A DNA stretch of 64,000 nucleotides from Mesostigma viride (lineage: Eukaryota > Streptophyta > Mesostigmatophyceae > Mesostigmatales > Mesostigmataceae): contig RPFO01000310.1 of NCBI GenBank assembly GCA_009746045.1, positions 3,290,600 to 3,354,599 of the forward strand. The letters are read 5' to 3'. The first letter of the stretch is position 1. Each line of letters opens with the position of its first letter. The notes under the pieces are model-generated. The model ran no database searches, had not been told where the DNA came from, and worked only from the letters and a program-made list of their open reading frames with translations. The position numbers and the translations under genes were made by a program. Below are positions 1-12,358 of the stretch, piece after piece.

Positions 1-1202
1 TCGAACTGGGAGAAGTGCTTGTCCACATCCAGTCGCACGTGGGGAGCCATGCCATGCAGGAGTCTGTGCAGCGCCTCTGCGTCAGAGCATTGGGGAATCT
101 TGGCTCTAAGGTTGGTGAATTGCTCCACGAACTGTGGCAGCGTCAAACCAGCCTGTGTACAGTTAGCCAGTGCGTCCCGATCCATGCGAAGCTGATCCTG
201 GGGTAACAGAAACCGGCGAAACCCAATAAGAGAGAGGGAAGGTCGGTACACGCACGTCCAGCCACAGAACGCAAGAACTCATCAAAACGGTCGCTGGCAC
301 TGTCACTCATCCGCTGCCTAACCATTCTCTTCTGGATGTCCATCGTGAGACGTTCCTCTGCCTTGGGCCCGTAGTTGGCGAAGTGAATAGCGAAGACATC
401 CTGAAACTTGGTGGAGAAATGGTCGAAGCTGCGATGGGTAAGGTTGGTCAGCGATAGCTTGTCTACCGACTCCACCTTGGGAAAGGAACAGTACGAGGAT
501 ACAAAGACGTGAGCTCCATCACTGGGGCAGGTGGTGCATTCTGACTCCCGGCAATGTCGCAGCCACCGAGAACCGTGGAGGCTCATGCCCCTGTGCATCT
601 GTCCCTTCATCAACAAAAGGAGCGTCAGCCGCATATACCCTTCGTATACCCAGTGTTGGAGACGGTTGATCCACGAAAACAGACTCTCCATCGCCCGCCT
701 GCCCTTGCGACTCAAGTTGCTGCACACGCGCAATAGTCCTACCCACACTCTTCTCCAGCGCTTCCGCCACACTTCTAGCTCTCGCAGCTTCCTCACGTTC
801 ATGTTGTAATCGAATTTTCTCCGCTGTCAGCTCGTCAGCCGCTAGCCGAGTGCCGTCTCGCCCCGGCACCGTGTTGTAGCCAAAACGAATAGCCGAACCG
901 TATTCGGGTGCTGGCGAACGCGTGTCCTCCACGTTGGAGAACCGTGGTCCACCTCTACCAGTGCCACGCAAGGAGGGCTCGCCTGGTTGCACACCGAGGG
1001 GCAAGATGGAGAACTTTGGGCCGACCGACAGCGAATATCTGCGGGAAGCAGACATTAAGGTGGTATCTCCAAATAGTTGACGTCTGGGAGTAGATGATGA
1101 AGCCCTTTCATCACCGGTCGTCCGTTGAGCTGCTAAAGATGTGGTTGCATCTTCAACTCTCTTACTTGATAACGGTGGTTGTGTCTCCGGGTTACTCATC
1201 AC
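1..1202 (-). pseudogene. LTR-retrotransposon Gag, broken, runs off left edge
   Basis: Read on the minus strand, 1202 to about 520 encodes a polar, Ser/Arg-rich N-terminal part with a coiled-coil-like Glu/Arg/Ala stretch. About 530 to 230 continues in another frame with a capsid-like helical region (SFDHFSTKFQDVFAIHFAN, then MDIQKRMVRQRMSDSASDRF). From about 210 to 1 a third frame gives FVEQFTNLRAKIPQC followed by LHRLLHGMAPHVRLDVDKHF, the typical C-terminal part of a retrotransposon Gag domain. Two frame changes, near 530 and 220, break the reading frame. They could be decay, sequencing errors or, for the first, a small intron. Protease, RT and integrase would lie to the left, outside the window. 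I could not identify an LTR to the right of the start. Gag identity is by domain resemblance; Ty3/gypsy type is likely but not shown. Confidence 0.6.
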
Positions 1203-2125
1203 TCCATGGGTCGCGCATGCCGGACTGGGGAAACGTTAGAGGCTTGTACGCTCAAAGCAGCTCTCAGAGCAAGACTGTCACATAAGGATGAGTCACACTC
1301 TAAAAACTGTCCGAACACACAGCATAACGTACCCTCTCTGGGTCAGGCAAGAATTCCATTGTTAACCGTGAACTAATACTATCAAGACAACCAACACCGA
1401 GGTAGAAACCTCCGATACCAATGTAACGACTAAAAATGTTGTGTTTGCAACAGCCTCAGTTTCAACATTGATGTGAAAAGATCTTTATACCTGGGTTGGA
1501 GTCGCGACAGATAACTTCACGTCCAGAGAAGCAATGAAGATGGATCTTCAACAGTTAAGGGAATGAGTCCCCACCCTTGTTAGACACAACAGACAATGTT
1601 ATATCCAAGTCGACTATCTGTTGAAGTTATAGTTGACTTTTAGCGAGGGTTGTTTGATTGATGAAACAAGGAATCCCTTGAATTACACCATAGCTTTAGC
1701 TTTCTTACACGCACACGTTTCCAGCCGCCACAAACTGGATAAAATCATCATGCACGCAGGGTCGGCTCAGCCCTAACTCGGAAGGACCAATCAAAAGTGA
1801 GAATCACTCAAGATAAGATCTTAGCTTCCAAATCTTCAACACAACACAAAGCCAGCACATACAGAATCTCCATGACCTGGAACCAGATCCACCAGGTGCA
1901 ACGGTATTAATGAGAATCTATGACTGACTGAACACAACCATGCAAAGTACCCTACGTGGATCAGGCCACGACCAATGAGGGTAGAACAATAATATCTGCA
2001 GATCTCAGCAGGCACACTATCTATCAGACGTCGCAGCCTCCTAACTTCCCAAATAATTGTCCTAAAGAACTCATAATCAGATAAATCAGTAGGAAAACTT
2101 TGGATGTAACATTTGGTTGTTACAG
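1203..2125. other. Gene-free stretch right of the Gag remnant
   Basis: AT-richer than its surroundings. No convincing coding region on either strand. It may hold the 5' LTR or leader of the Gag element, but no direct repeat partner is visible in this window. Confidence 0.3.
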
Positions 2126-2215
2126 CTCCCGTTGGGGAGTCACGGAGCATTAACCCTGATGGATGGATCGATGGATGGATATGGGTGCAAACAGTCCTAC
2201 CGGTCTAATCTATCT
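2126..2215 (-). mobile_element. 3' end of ORF1-type retroelement (hairpin terminus)
   Basis: Carries the minus-sense terminal hairpin CTCCC-CAAC-GGGAG, followed inward by a TGGA-repeat stretch and a block (CCTACCGGTCTAAT) shared with 23601-23690. It is a short 5'-truncated end with no coding sequence left. Confidence 0.6.
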
Positions 2216-2394
2216 GACAACATCTATCTACAACGTCTATTAAAAGCCAACTAGTCTAAGCTCTCTACCCTAGGGTACCTCTCTGGCGTGCTTCCCGTAT
2301 GTTTGCACCGACACGCGGGCGCTACCCCACGGGGGGGGGTTCGTTGTCAGGACTCTACTACCTGGGCTCACTTGGCCTTGTCCATCATGCATCT

Positions 2395-2500
2395 TGTTCC
2401 AAATCACGGAGAGGCCTAGGCCTCCCATATCCTCTACTAGCTGTTCTTTGAAGGTGCGGGCCTTGCGGCGTCGAGCATCGCGGGGCCGGCCCGGCCCACG
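2395..2500 (-). pseudogene. Coding fragment of an unidentified mobile-element protein
   Basis: The minus strand encodes KARTFKEQLVEDMGGLGLSV preceded by an Arg-rich run. Nearly the same peptide is encoded at 54056-54190 on the plus strand, again beside retroelement ends. That repetition is the reason for calling it a real coding fragment. The family is not recognised. Confidence 0.45.
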
Positions 2501-2504
2501 TAAG

Positions 2505-2573
2505 GAGGTGCCGAGCTACCATGGTCCGGATTCTCCTGATTTCTGGCCTGCACTGGTTGCATGTCTCCTTGAT
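2505..2573 (+). mobile_element. 3' end of RT-type element (family R)
   Basis: Matches the conserved 3' tail of the RT element at 13925-14083: a GAGCTACCATGGTCCGGATT core, then a terminus reading CTGGTTG...TCTCCTTGAT. Here four extra bases lie within the terminal block. Confidence 0.7.
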
Positions 2574-3545
2574 AATCCTGCCTAGAGCTATATAGAGCGC
2601 TCTAGCTGCGGCCCGGCTGCCTCCTCCATGGGGTGCCCAGTGCATGAGAGATCGAAGCTAGGTACGTGCCCTCCCTCCGGTTTCATTGTGTTTATAAAGG
2701 TTATTGCATTTGTTAAATAGTTGTCTCACTTAATTTAAATGGTTGAAGGTTCCTTTATTGCCTGTACCCACGTGACACAGTCTACGTGAAAATTTATTAA
2801 TCGTTCCTAATGGGGCTGGTGTTGTGCTCCCGTTATGGCACATGTGTGTGCTTTCAGACATGCCACCATGATTATATCTACACTTACTAGTTGTTGCTGT
2901 CTCCCCCTTTCAAGGATAGTCCGGCAACTTTAAAGTACTCCCCATGCACAATATACACTGCCCATTTACCAGTGTAATCTTGATATCGCAACACCCGATA
3001 CATAAGAAGTTAGGCTTGCCATTCCCACCAAATACTCAACCTGGACACAAATGTCCCAGCAAACCCAATAAAATGCGTTGCCTCATGCCTGTGGCATGGC
3101 ATGCATGCGAGTTGCCGCATCACATTTCCTGGATCTGATGGTAGCAACATTGGCTGCCAGCTCTCCACCTGCGTGCAACACAAGCAGCAAAAGTGCTTGG
3201 AAAACTCCACCTGAACAACTTCTTGTATCAATCCCAGGTAAAGCAACCAAGTGACCTACCGTGACCCGGGCCATTTAGCCTAGCACCCAAGGGTGTAGAT
3301 AGGGCACCCATGATCTGTGCATCTTCCGAGCCATCATCCACACCTCTGTTACAAAACGCTGACTTCGCATCAGGCCACAGCCAATGGACTGGGGACAAAC
3401 CACATGATCCCCATGGGAAAACATAGACTCCACAGTCTCCGGGCCGTGATGCCAAATTTCCTGACCCATGCCTCCTCCAAGCCAGGAACACCCACATATA
3501 ATCAGGGAATAAGGCTTCACACCAAGAATAGGAGGGGGGAGGGCT
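2574..3545. other. Intergenic, 3' flank of UDP-xylose synthase
   Basis: No supported gene. A minus-strand TGTAA, the usual polyadenylation signal of green algae, lies at 3349-3353, about 195 bases beyond the stop codon of the UDP-xylose synthase gene. It is the likely 3' end signal. Confidence 0.4.
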
Positions 3546-6500
3546 TCAATCCCCCGCGAGCCGCTTGCGGAAATCGTCCACCATCTGGGGCAGCCCCTCC
3601 CTGAGGGTCACCTTTGGCTCCCACCCCAGCAGCGTCTTGGCGCGCGTGATGTCCGGCTTGCGGCGGTGGGGGTCGTCTTCCGAGTCCGGCACAAACGTGA
3701 CCGTGGCGTCCGGGTTGATCGTCTCCTGCACCACCTTGGCCAGCTCTAGCATGGTGAACTCCTCCGGGTTGCCCAGGTTGAAGGGGCCCACGTGGTCACC
3801 ATCCATCAGCCGGGTGAGGCCCTCCACCTGGCAGCATGGGGGAAGGGCAGCGGAGGCGGCGTGTGGGAAACGGACACAACGCCCACGCAACATGTGAATG
3901 GATCATGTTAGTGGATGGGACGAATCTTTTTGGTCAAATACAGGCACGCAATGCTGGGCATGATAGGGATGCAACACGCAGCAGGCCAAATAAACAGCAA
4001 CGCAGCCATGAGCCATCCATCCCTCTGCTGCAGTAAACAAGAGGGATGCAGCGACTTGTCATACTTGCTATTGCTGTTGCCACACCCTGCAGGCTCGTCC
4101 CCACATTGCTTGGCGTGGATGACGCACACGGCCTGGCGGCGGACACGAAGAGAACCACACGACCGCCCCATGCCACTGTGACAGCAGGCTGACCGGCAGA
4201 CGATCCTCAAAGCAGGAACAGCGGTCCTCGTCCTGCTCCCCCGGCTGCGTGGCCCCACCAAAGTGCACTAATTATTTGCTCAGAAACCGTTCAACACATC
4301 TAGCGTGCCGCGCTCCCCACTGCCATAACAAAAAGATAAGCCACCACCCTCCGAGCACTATTAGTAATTGACCATAATCCCCCCCCCCCCCGCTCACGCA
4401 CCACCCACACCTCCCCCCTCCCCCCCACGCATAAGCCACTCACACACCACTCAAACACCACTCATAAGCCACCCCACACGCCATACATACACCTTGGCCA
4501 CACGACGTCTCGTCGATACAACACTCGTAAGCCACCCGTGAACTGCCCCGCGCCAACGCACCAGGTCAGAGATGAACTGGAAGCTGCGTGTCTGCTTGCC
4601 GTCACCCTGCACGGTGAGCGGCTCCCCCTTGATGGCCTGCGCGACAAAGTTGGACACGACCCGCCCATCGTCCAGGTTCATGCGGGGGCCATATGTGTTG
4701 AAGATGCGGGCAATACGAACGTCCACGCCCGCGCCTCGGTGGTAGTCCATCGTCAATGTCTCGGCCACGCGCTTGCCCTCATCGTAGCAGCTGCGCACGC
4801 CTGCGGTGATAACACCATGTTTGAAGCCACGACACGCGAGGCCAAAATACGCAAGTAAGCAAGTCATCAAGGCAAGGCGTTTGCCATCATCGTACAAGCT
4901 GCACACGACTTAATATGCCCAAGTGATCAGTGACGCATTACCGTGATTGAAGTGATAGAAAGTCCCCGTCTGGGTGCAAGGTCCCAACGGAGCCAGACAG
5001 AGTGGCAAGCCATCAGGTCGAGCCGAATAGTACCACAAAGAAACTGCCGCATTTCCAGGCATCGGCACTCTCTTAACATGCTTCCAAAGAAAGCACACAC
5101 CCAAGCCTTCCACCCCCGGTGGCCCCTGCTACCTCGGGCCAACCTCCAGTCTCCCCCATCCCACTCCACCCCACCCCAGCCCCCGGAGAAAAGCTTGCCC
5201 ACCCACCCCCACCCCCAGCCCGTGCCCCCCACTCCCATGCACAGACACCCCATTTCCCCCATTCTCCCCCACCCTTCCACACGCACACACACAGATAGAT
5301 AGACACACACACACACACGCACACTAATACGGACACACGCACACGCACATCATCACGAACAACACCCCCCTTCATGCCTCCCCCCAACACACACACACGC
5401 ACACGCACGCACACACGCACACACGCACACACAGAAACACACACACACACACAAATACTGACACACACACTAGGCCGTACCGATCGGGTTGACGTTCCCC
5501 CAGTAGTCCTCTGTCTGCGGGTGCTGCAGCGGGTCGCCGTAGATCTCGCTCGTCGACGTGAGCAGGAAGCGCGCGCCGAGTCGCTTGGCGAGGCCCAGCA
5601 TGTTGAGCGTGCCCATCACACTCGTCTTGGTGGTCTTAATCGGGTTGTACTTGTAGTGGACGGGCGACGCGGGGCACGCCAGGTGGTAGATCTGGTCCAC
5701 CTCGGCCATGAAGGGCTCCACCACGTCGTGCCGGATAAGCTCGAACCTGGTAATTGGGGGTGGGGGGGATGGGGGGGATGGGGGCGATGGGGGAGTAGGG
5801 ATGAGGGAGCAGAAATGGGGGTGTAGGGGTGGATGAAAGGGGGGGCAAATCGGGACATAAGGACTGGAGTGGGGGAAAGGGGGGGAGGAGGGGGCCCACG
5901 AGTTGTGTGACTAGTAAGGGTAGGGAAAGGCATTATTGTCTGGCATTTTTGGTATTTACTGGCATTAATCAATGGTTCCTGGCATGCTGGTAAATCGCAA
6001 GGGGGGATGATGCCGGCAGTCGTGGAGGAACGCTTGGTCAGACCGTGCGGGGCCATACGGGACCGTAGAAGAAATAATAACAATAATAAGATAATAAATG
6101 ACAGAAGAGATAAGCCGATGCAGCTTCTCCCCACGTTTGTGTGCGTGTGTGTGGAAAATGCTTTCATATATTTCAAGTACAATGCCCCCGCAACATGGCG
6201 CGTTCAAGCATAAACAAGCAGGTGCATGCCTGCAGACGGGGAACAGCCGCCCCCTGGGGGTGGACAAGGCAACGCTCACGGAACACGACCGTGGACAATA
6301 AACGGAAAACTCTTATAGTCAGTGCAGAGAGGCTGGAAAGGATCCTTAAGTTTAGGCACTGAGCCTCAAAGTTAAGGCAGCCGTGTCGCTCTGGGCAGCA
6401 CAGAAAAATGCGTGGCCACTACACTAGGTGGTGAAGAGATATCCCAGCCTCTTACCTGGCTTGTTCTGTATTGATATACAACATGCTAGTGGCCCATCAA

Positions 6501-7305
6501 GTCCTATTACAGCCAAACACACGCACAAAATGCTACTGTCGTGGTGCTGGGTCTTGCCACTGCATGCCTGCCAGGTAGGCGGACCATACAACAACAGATT
6601 AGCACGCTAGCCAATCCTGCAAGCGATTAGTAAGAGCCCACCTGGGGTTGCCCATGTGGTTGATCACGTTCTCTTTTCGCCCCGTAAAGAAATTGTCCAC
6701 CACCAGCACCTCGTTCCCTCGCTTCATTAGAGTGTCCACCAAGTGCGAGCCAACGAACCCTGGGCATCACGTCCGACAGATGGGTATGCATGGATGGAGT
6801 CTCTCACACCAAAAGCTGTCAAATTATTGCAGGATTTGCGAGCCTGGACGAGGGGCAGCGACAGGATACGACATTCGCAGCATGACATTCCCTGAAGAAA
6901 ATTATAACTTGAAAACAACTATGCGTACTAAACTATACGTGTAAACTGTAACTAACCTGCCCCTCCTGTAACCAGGACCCGAAGTCGCTTGGGTGCCAGA
7001 GATAACGGGATCTTGCCTCTCCGGTGAAGAGGAATTTCGGCGAGGTGGCCAACATACTGGTCGTGGTCGTCTTCGTCGTAGTCGTCATCCTCGTGCTCTT
7101 GCCGGTGGCCGTGCTTTGTCCATATCCCCCCCCCGCCTTGAGCATGCGCGTTCGCATGCGGGAGCCAACCATGCTCAGTTACCGCGGACCGGAAGGTATC
7201 TGCTCTGCTCTGCACGGTATAGACTGCGAATAAGACGATGGAGGCTAGCCCAGCGACCATAAGGATTCCGAGCCATGACCCGGCCCTACGCCTGCGCTCA
7301 GCCAT
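3546..7305 (-). CDS. UXS: UDP-glucuronate decarboxylase (UDP-xylose synthase), membrane-anchored
   Basis: Converts UDP-glucuronate to UDP-xylose with bound NAD+, supplying xylose for wall and glycoprotein glycans. The exons are complement(3546..3827, 4562..4800, 5481..5746, 6642..6759, 6957..7305). All are GT-AG with matching phases and give 417 residues, the usual length. Visible features: one N-terminal membrane segment (about residues 12-31, [19 protein letters not shown]), so a type II Golgi protein is expected. A His/Asp/Glu-rich stem follows, then the Rossmann motif TGGAGFVGSHL (about 110-120), [10 protein letters not shown], the catalytic YDEGK (Y250, K254), [11 protein letters not shown] and [17 protein letters not shown] 7303-7305 is chosen because the anchor follows directly. 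Intron 3 (4801-5480) is rich in CA repeats. The gene is divergent from SF3A1. Family assignment is secure; Golgi location is inferred from the anchor. Confidence 0.96.
5280..5475. repeat. CA/CG-rich dinucleotide tract in UXS intron
   Basis: Imperfect (AC)n with CACG interruptions over about 195 bp, ending a few bases before the donor of the UXS exon at 5481-5746. Confidence 0.85.
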
Positions 7306-7971
7306 TAAGCCCGGGGAAATTTCCTATCTCGATATCCAAACTAACCAACAGAAGCGGCAATGGTTAGCATATGGGGCGCACGTAATTATCCTGCCCTCTT
7401 GCCTTATAATGACTGTTCCCCATTCGGCATCAACGTCGGTTGCAGGGACAGCGACATGGCGGATTCGTGCTGGGGACTTGTCAAGGAAAATGGGTGGGTA
7501 ATGGAAAACCACTCGGGCACCGAGGCCGGATCGCGGTGGGGTTGTCCTATCACAGGTGAATGGCCTGACAGAAGTGACTTCCCAAGGAACTTCAGCTACT
7601 ATTCTATTTCCGTGACCAAAAGCAAAGGTATCTTGCACTAGGAAATTAGTATTCCTACTTCAGAGAAGCAAGACGTAGACCCCTGTTGTTCGCGGGCGCG
7701 GGCATGGAGTCGGAAGAGCACTCAAAGAAGTGTCACGTTGCCATGCACAACGCAACAACAACAGCTCTTAGAAGTGGCTTCGTCAACGTGAGCAGCAAGA
7801 AGAATGATGGCCAAGCGGCTTCCCCGCGTAAATAGTCGACACATAAGTGCATCTATGTGTCTGCCTGCTAGCTCATAATTGCTTGAACTTTTGTTTTTTC
7901 CCTGCACGCGCCCGTGCGGGAGTTTGGCGGCATTCATGGGAAAAGCTTGATTCAGCCGACTGCGTAGCGAC
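7306..7971. promoter_or_regulatory. Shared divergent promoter region of UXS and SF3A1
   Basis: 666 bp between two divergent start codons, so both promoters and 5' UTRs must fit here unless a non-coding first exon lies elsewhere. No clear TATA box is seen. The bidirectional role is inferred from gene layout only. Confidence 0.5.
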
Positions 7972-10900
7972 ATGCCAGGACTAGACAACGCCATGGGGGC
8001 AGAGCCGGAAGTAAAAGATCCCATGGCTGGAGCTATTGTTCTTGGAAAGCCTGGTTTGTTGACAGGGTTAGATACACGCAAGCCAGAGAAAAAGACCATT
8101 GTTCCGTCCACAACGCGCGCTGTTGGCATTATCCACCCTCCCATCGACATAAGGAGTATTGTAGACAAAACTGCGCAATTCGTCGCCCGTAATGGCCCAG
8201 AGTTCGAAAGGCGTATTCTTGCGAACGAAAAGAACAACCAGAAATTCAACTTCCTGAATGCAACGGACCCGTACCACGCCTACTACCAGCACAAAGTCAC
8301 CGAGTTCCGGGAGCAGTTGGGCAAGCCTGCCCCGGCTACCGGGGCCGCGGATGCCGCAAAACCCTCCCCGGCCGCTCCCGCGGCAGCCCCAACCGCAGCT
8401 GGGGATTCCACGGCGGCCCCTGCTGGCGATGCCGGCGCCAAGCCGGCCGCGCCGGCGGCTCCCACCAAGCCCGCGGACGAGCAGTACACGGTTCCCATCC
8501 CGCCGGGCATGCTCCCAATGGACCTGGACGTGATCAAGCTGACGGCGCAGTACGTGGCGCGCAACGGCAAGTCCTTTTTGACCGGCCTGATGACGCGCGA
8601 GCACAGCAGCCCCCAGTTTGGCTTCCTCAAGCCGACACACAGCCTGTTCCCCTTCTTCACCACGCTCACCGATGCCTACTCCAAGGTGCTCATGCCCCCC
8701 AAGGACGCGGTGCTGCGCCTGCGTGACGACGCGTCCAGCCGGCAGGCCTTCCTTCAAAAGTGCCTCCAGCGGCTGGCGTGGGAGCGGTCGCAGGCCGCGG
8801 CGCGCCAGAAGCTAGAGGATGAGGTGGAGGTGGAGCGGCAGCGCATGGCGGCCATCGACTGGCACGACTTTGTCATCGTCGAGACGATTGAGTTCTTCAA
8901 AGAGGAGGACGAGGAGCTCCCTCAGCCGATGACGCTGGCCGAAATCCTGCTCAAGACCAAGCAGGCCGAGATGGGACTGTCGGAGCTCGCCGAGGGAGTT
9001 CCCGTGGCGCCGGAGGAGGTGGCGGCTGCTGGCGCACGCGCGGACGAGATGGAGGTGGAGATGGATGAGGAGGAAGCGGGCCTGATCGAGGCGGGGAGGA
9101 GGGCGGAGCTTGGGGAAGAGGCGGCGGAGGAGGAGGAGGAGGGAGGGGTGGCACCGCCGCCAGAGGCCGAGGCCAAGCCTCCCAAGGACACGGCGCTGCC
9201 GGAACAGATCAAGGTGGTGCGCAACTACAAGCGCCCCGAGGAGCGAGGGGCGGCGGCGGCCGCGGCAGCCGCTGGCGGTGCGCTGGCGTCCGTTATCTCC
9301 CCGATCACGGGCGAGCTGGTGCCCCTATCGGAGATGGGCGAGCACATGCGCGTGTCACTGATCGACCCCAAGTACCGCGAGCAGCGCGACCGCATGATGG
9401 CCAAGCTGAGGGAGACCACGCTTGCGTCGGACGACGAGATCGGCCGCAACGTGGTGCGCCTCGCGCGCACGCGGCCGGACATATTCGGGACCACGGAGGA
9501 GGAGGTGCGCACCGCGGTGGCGGCGGAGATCGACAAGGCCGCTGCCGAGGGAGGGGCGCCCTCAGGGTCGGGCATCATATGGGACGGGCACACGGCGTCC
9601 ATCACGCACATCAACCCAGTGCCAGCGGCGCGCGCGGGCGGGGCAGCGGGGGCGGGAGGCGCGGCTGGGTCTGCCCCGGCGGCCGCAGCATCATCGTCCA
9701 GCGCGCCATCGACGGGGCTCACCCCGCATGCGGCGCAGGAGCTGCAGGCGGCGGTGGAGGCGGCGCGACTCGAGACGCAGCGCAAGCAGGCGCAGGCCGC
9801 ACAGGGGATGGCGCCCCCCACGATGCTGGCGCCGCCACCACGCGCCGCGCCCATGCCGGGGCCCCCGACGGGGGTGGTACCGCCGGGGCCCCCGCCCATG
9901 ATGCCCCCGGGTGGTGGCATGCCCCCCCCTGGTCACATGCAGGGCATGCAGCGGCCGCCGGGCCCGCCAGGTGGCATGTACATGGGCCCCCCCGGGCAAG
10001 GTCCCCCACCGCCGATGATGGGTGGCATGGGTGGCATGGGTGGCCCGATGATGCGGCCTCCCCCCTCTGGTCCCATGCCAGGGATGCCAGGGATGGGCGG
10101 GCCGCCCCCCGGCATGGGCATGGGCATGAGCATGGGCATGGGCATGGGCATGGGCATGCCACCCCCTGGCATGGGTCCCGGCATGCCGATGGGTGGCATG
10201 CCGATGGGCATGGGCATGGGTGGGCCTATGGGCATGCCACCGCCCATGGGGCCCGGGGGTGGCATCCCGCCGCCGCCGCCACCATCCATGGGTGGGTTTG
10301 CTCCGCCGCCGCCGCCGCCGCCGGTTGATGGTCCAGATGCCAAGCGACCGCGTCTGGAGGAGGATGTGTTGGTCTCCGAGGAGGCTTGGCTCGCGACGCG
10401 GCAGGTGCGCTGGTGTCTGTACATGTATCGAGGAGACAACCAGTGTATACATACATCGAGCAGCAGTGTATACATATATGGAGCAGCAGTGTATACATAC
10501 GTCGAGCAGCAGTGTATACATACATCGAGCAGCAGTGTATACATACATCGAGCAGCAGTGTATACATACATCGAGCAGCAGTGTATACATACATCGAGCA
10601 GCAGTGTATACATACATCGAGCAGCAGTGTATACATACGTCGAGCAGCAGTGTATATATATGTCGAGCAGCAGTGTATTCATACATGGAGCAGCAGTGTA
10701 TACATATATGGAGCAGCAGTGTATATATACATGGATCGCTAGTTGTCTCCTTGTTACATTGAGGTATGCATGGCCTTGTGGTGGCCCATGGGAGTGCTAG
10801 TGGTTAGGAAGGAGTGCTTGTGTGTATGGGCCATGGACAGGTCTATGCTGCCATTGGTGTTGAGGAAAGGTTATGAACAAGAGGTGAGTGTGGTATGGTT

Positions 10901-11868
10901 GTCTCATGTTCTGGGTTTTGGTGTGTGCTTGCTTTTTGAGTTTTGGTGTGTGTCTGCCTGGTTGGATCTGAAGTCATAGATGTTGTTCACGTTAGGACGT
11001 GGCTACTGCAGGTTGTGGGGAGGATTCAGATTCATTCACGCAAAGATCTGGCCAGTGGGGGTACATGGGTACAAGGTCGTCTGATACAAGCGGCTCTAGT
11101 TATATACATGCACTATGACGGTACACACACAATGGCGACACTAGGGAGGTTCAGGGCAGGGGTGTACATGCACATTACAATCCCTGCATGCAGGTGGGAG
11201 GCGTGGCGCAGGAAGGCAGCCATCTAGGGCGGAACCAGAAACACCACCACGAGGTTCATGGCCGATGCTTTGTTTAGATTTAGAAAGACTTTTGATGCAG
11301 AAAGTGAGACACTCAGTTGGTCAATGGCCTAGTGGGCAACCGAACAGTGTCTATGGCTTATCCACATGGGGGCGTATCTGGGTGCTTTGGTTGCTTTCGA
11401 GGAGCTTACAGGTGGTGCATTATCAGCATCTCAAGGCTTTTTTGGTGAATAACATCTGCTAAATTATTGCTCTCAGGATTGCTCGAAAGTAAGTTAACAG
11501 CCTGCAGTGTTTCTTCGCTTGTCACGTGAATTTTTTATCGCTAATGCATGTGCTGGTTGTCTCCCTCTCGGCTCTTGGCCTGTTGCCTGCAGGGTGCGGT
11601 CACCGTGCGTGTGCTGGTGCAAGCCATCGAGGGCAAGGACAACATGAACGGGCAGACGCTCGTCATCTCTCTGCCGTCCCTCTCTGAGTCGGTCGGCGCG
11701 CTCAAGTCGGCCATCGCGCAGCAGTGCGGGGTGGCACCCAACAAGCAAAAGCTGCAGAGCCAGAAGGGTACCTTCCTGAACAAGGACCACCTGTCCCTGG
11801 CAGCCTACAACTTGAATCTGGTGGAGGACGTGGTGTTGGGACTCAAGGACCGCGGTGGACGGCGCTGA
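7972..11868 (+). CDS. SF3A1: Splicing factor 3A subunit 1 (Prp21 / SF3a120)
   Basis: Subunit of the SF3a part of U2 snRNP, needed for branch-site recognition in pre-spliceosome assembly; nuclear. The exons are 7972-10404 and 11593-11868, joined in phase 0 (ATRQ|GAVT), giving 902 residues, somewhat longer than animal and plant homologues (about 790). In order: SURP module 1 (about 58-108, IVDKTAQFVARNG...YHAYYQHKV), an Ala/Pro linker, SURP module 2 (about 185-232, IKLTAQYVARNG...HSLFPFFT) and the Prp21-like region with DWHDFVIVETIEF (about 297-308). Glu-rich and Met/Gly/Pro-rich (MGMGMG, PPPP) stretches follow, then a C-terminal ubiquitin-like domain (about 812-902) ending LKDRGGRR. The ending and domain order are diagnostic. 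A TGTAA at 12082-12086 is a likely polyadenylation signal. The single 1,188-bp intron holds a 24-bp minisatellite. Confidence 0.97.
10441..10733. repeat. 24-bp minisatellite in the SF3A1 intron
   Basis: About 12 copies of a 24-bp unit containing GTATACATACATCGAGCAGC, starting 36 bp after the donor. Because 24 is a multiple of three and the unit lacks stops, several reading frames stay open across it on both strands. That produces spurious ORFs. Confidence 0.95.
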
Positions 11869-12110
11869 TAGCGCGTCGTACTTTGGAATTGCCCCGGTCT
11901 TCATATGCAGCCCTGCTGCACATGAAAGGCACTTATACAAAACATATTGAATGATGGCTACTTGATCTGCTGTACAGATATCTCTAGTTACCACAGCTGA
12001 TCTGGTTCCAGGGACGCATGAAATGTTGCCAATCATCAAGGTGCAACAACACTTGCTCAAGTTCTTGTTGAGTTTAATCTATGTAATTGAATTCTCACAT
12101 TGTTAAGTCG

Positions 12111-12268
12111 AGCCATAATTTCAATGCACAAGGCTACACATTTCCATAGTTCCATTCATATTCATCATCCTGAACGACTCGAAAACGCGGACAAGATAAC
12201 GGCAGGCCCGAGCTACCACGGTCTGGATTCTCCCGTTTTCTAGCCTGCGCGCTGGTTGTCTCCTTGAT
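12111..12268 (+). mobile_element. 3' end of RT-type element (family R)
   Basis: Matches 13925-14083 closely, including ATAATTTCAATGCACAAGG, CCTGAACGACTCGAAAACGC and the terminus GCTGGTTGTCTCCTTGAT. It is a 5'-truncated copy with no coding sequence. Confidence 0.8.
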
Positions 12269-12358
12269 GTGTATATTGCAGTTTCCATGTACTGATCCAT
12301 TATGAGACATGCAACTGTCACCTGGGACTCTCTCTATATAATTAAGGCCAGGCTCATA

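Noticed and set aside
10193-10762. Several ORFs over the SF3A1 intron array
   Set aside because: Produced by the stop-free 24-bp minisatellite.
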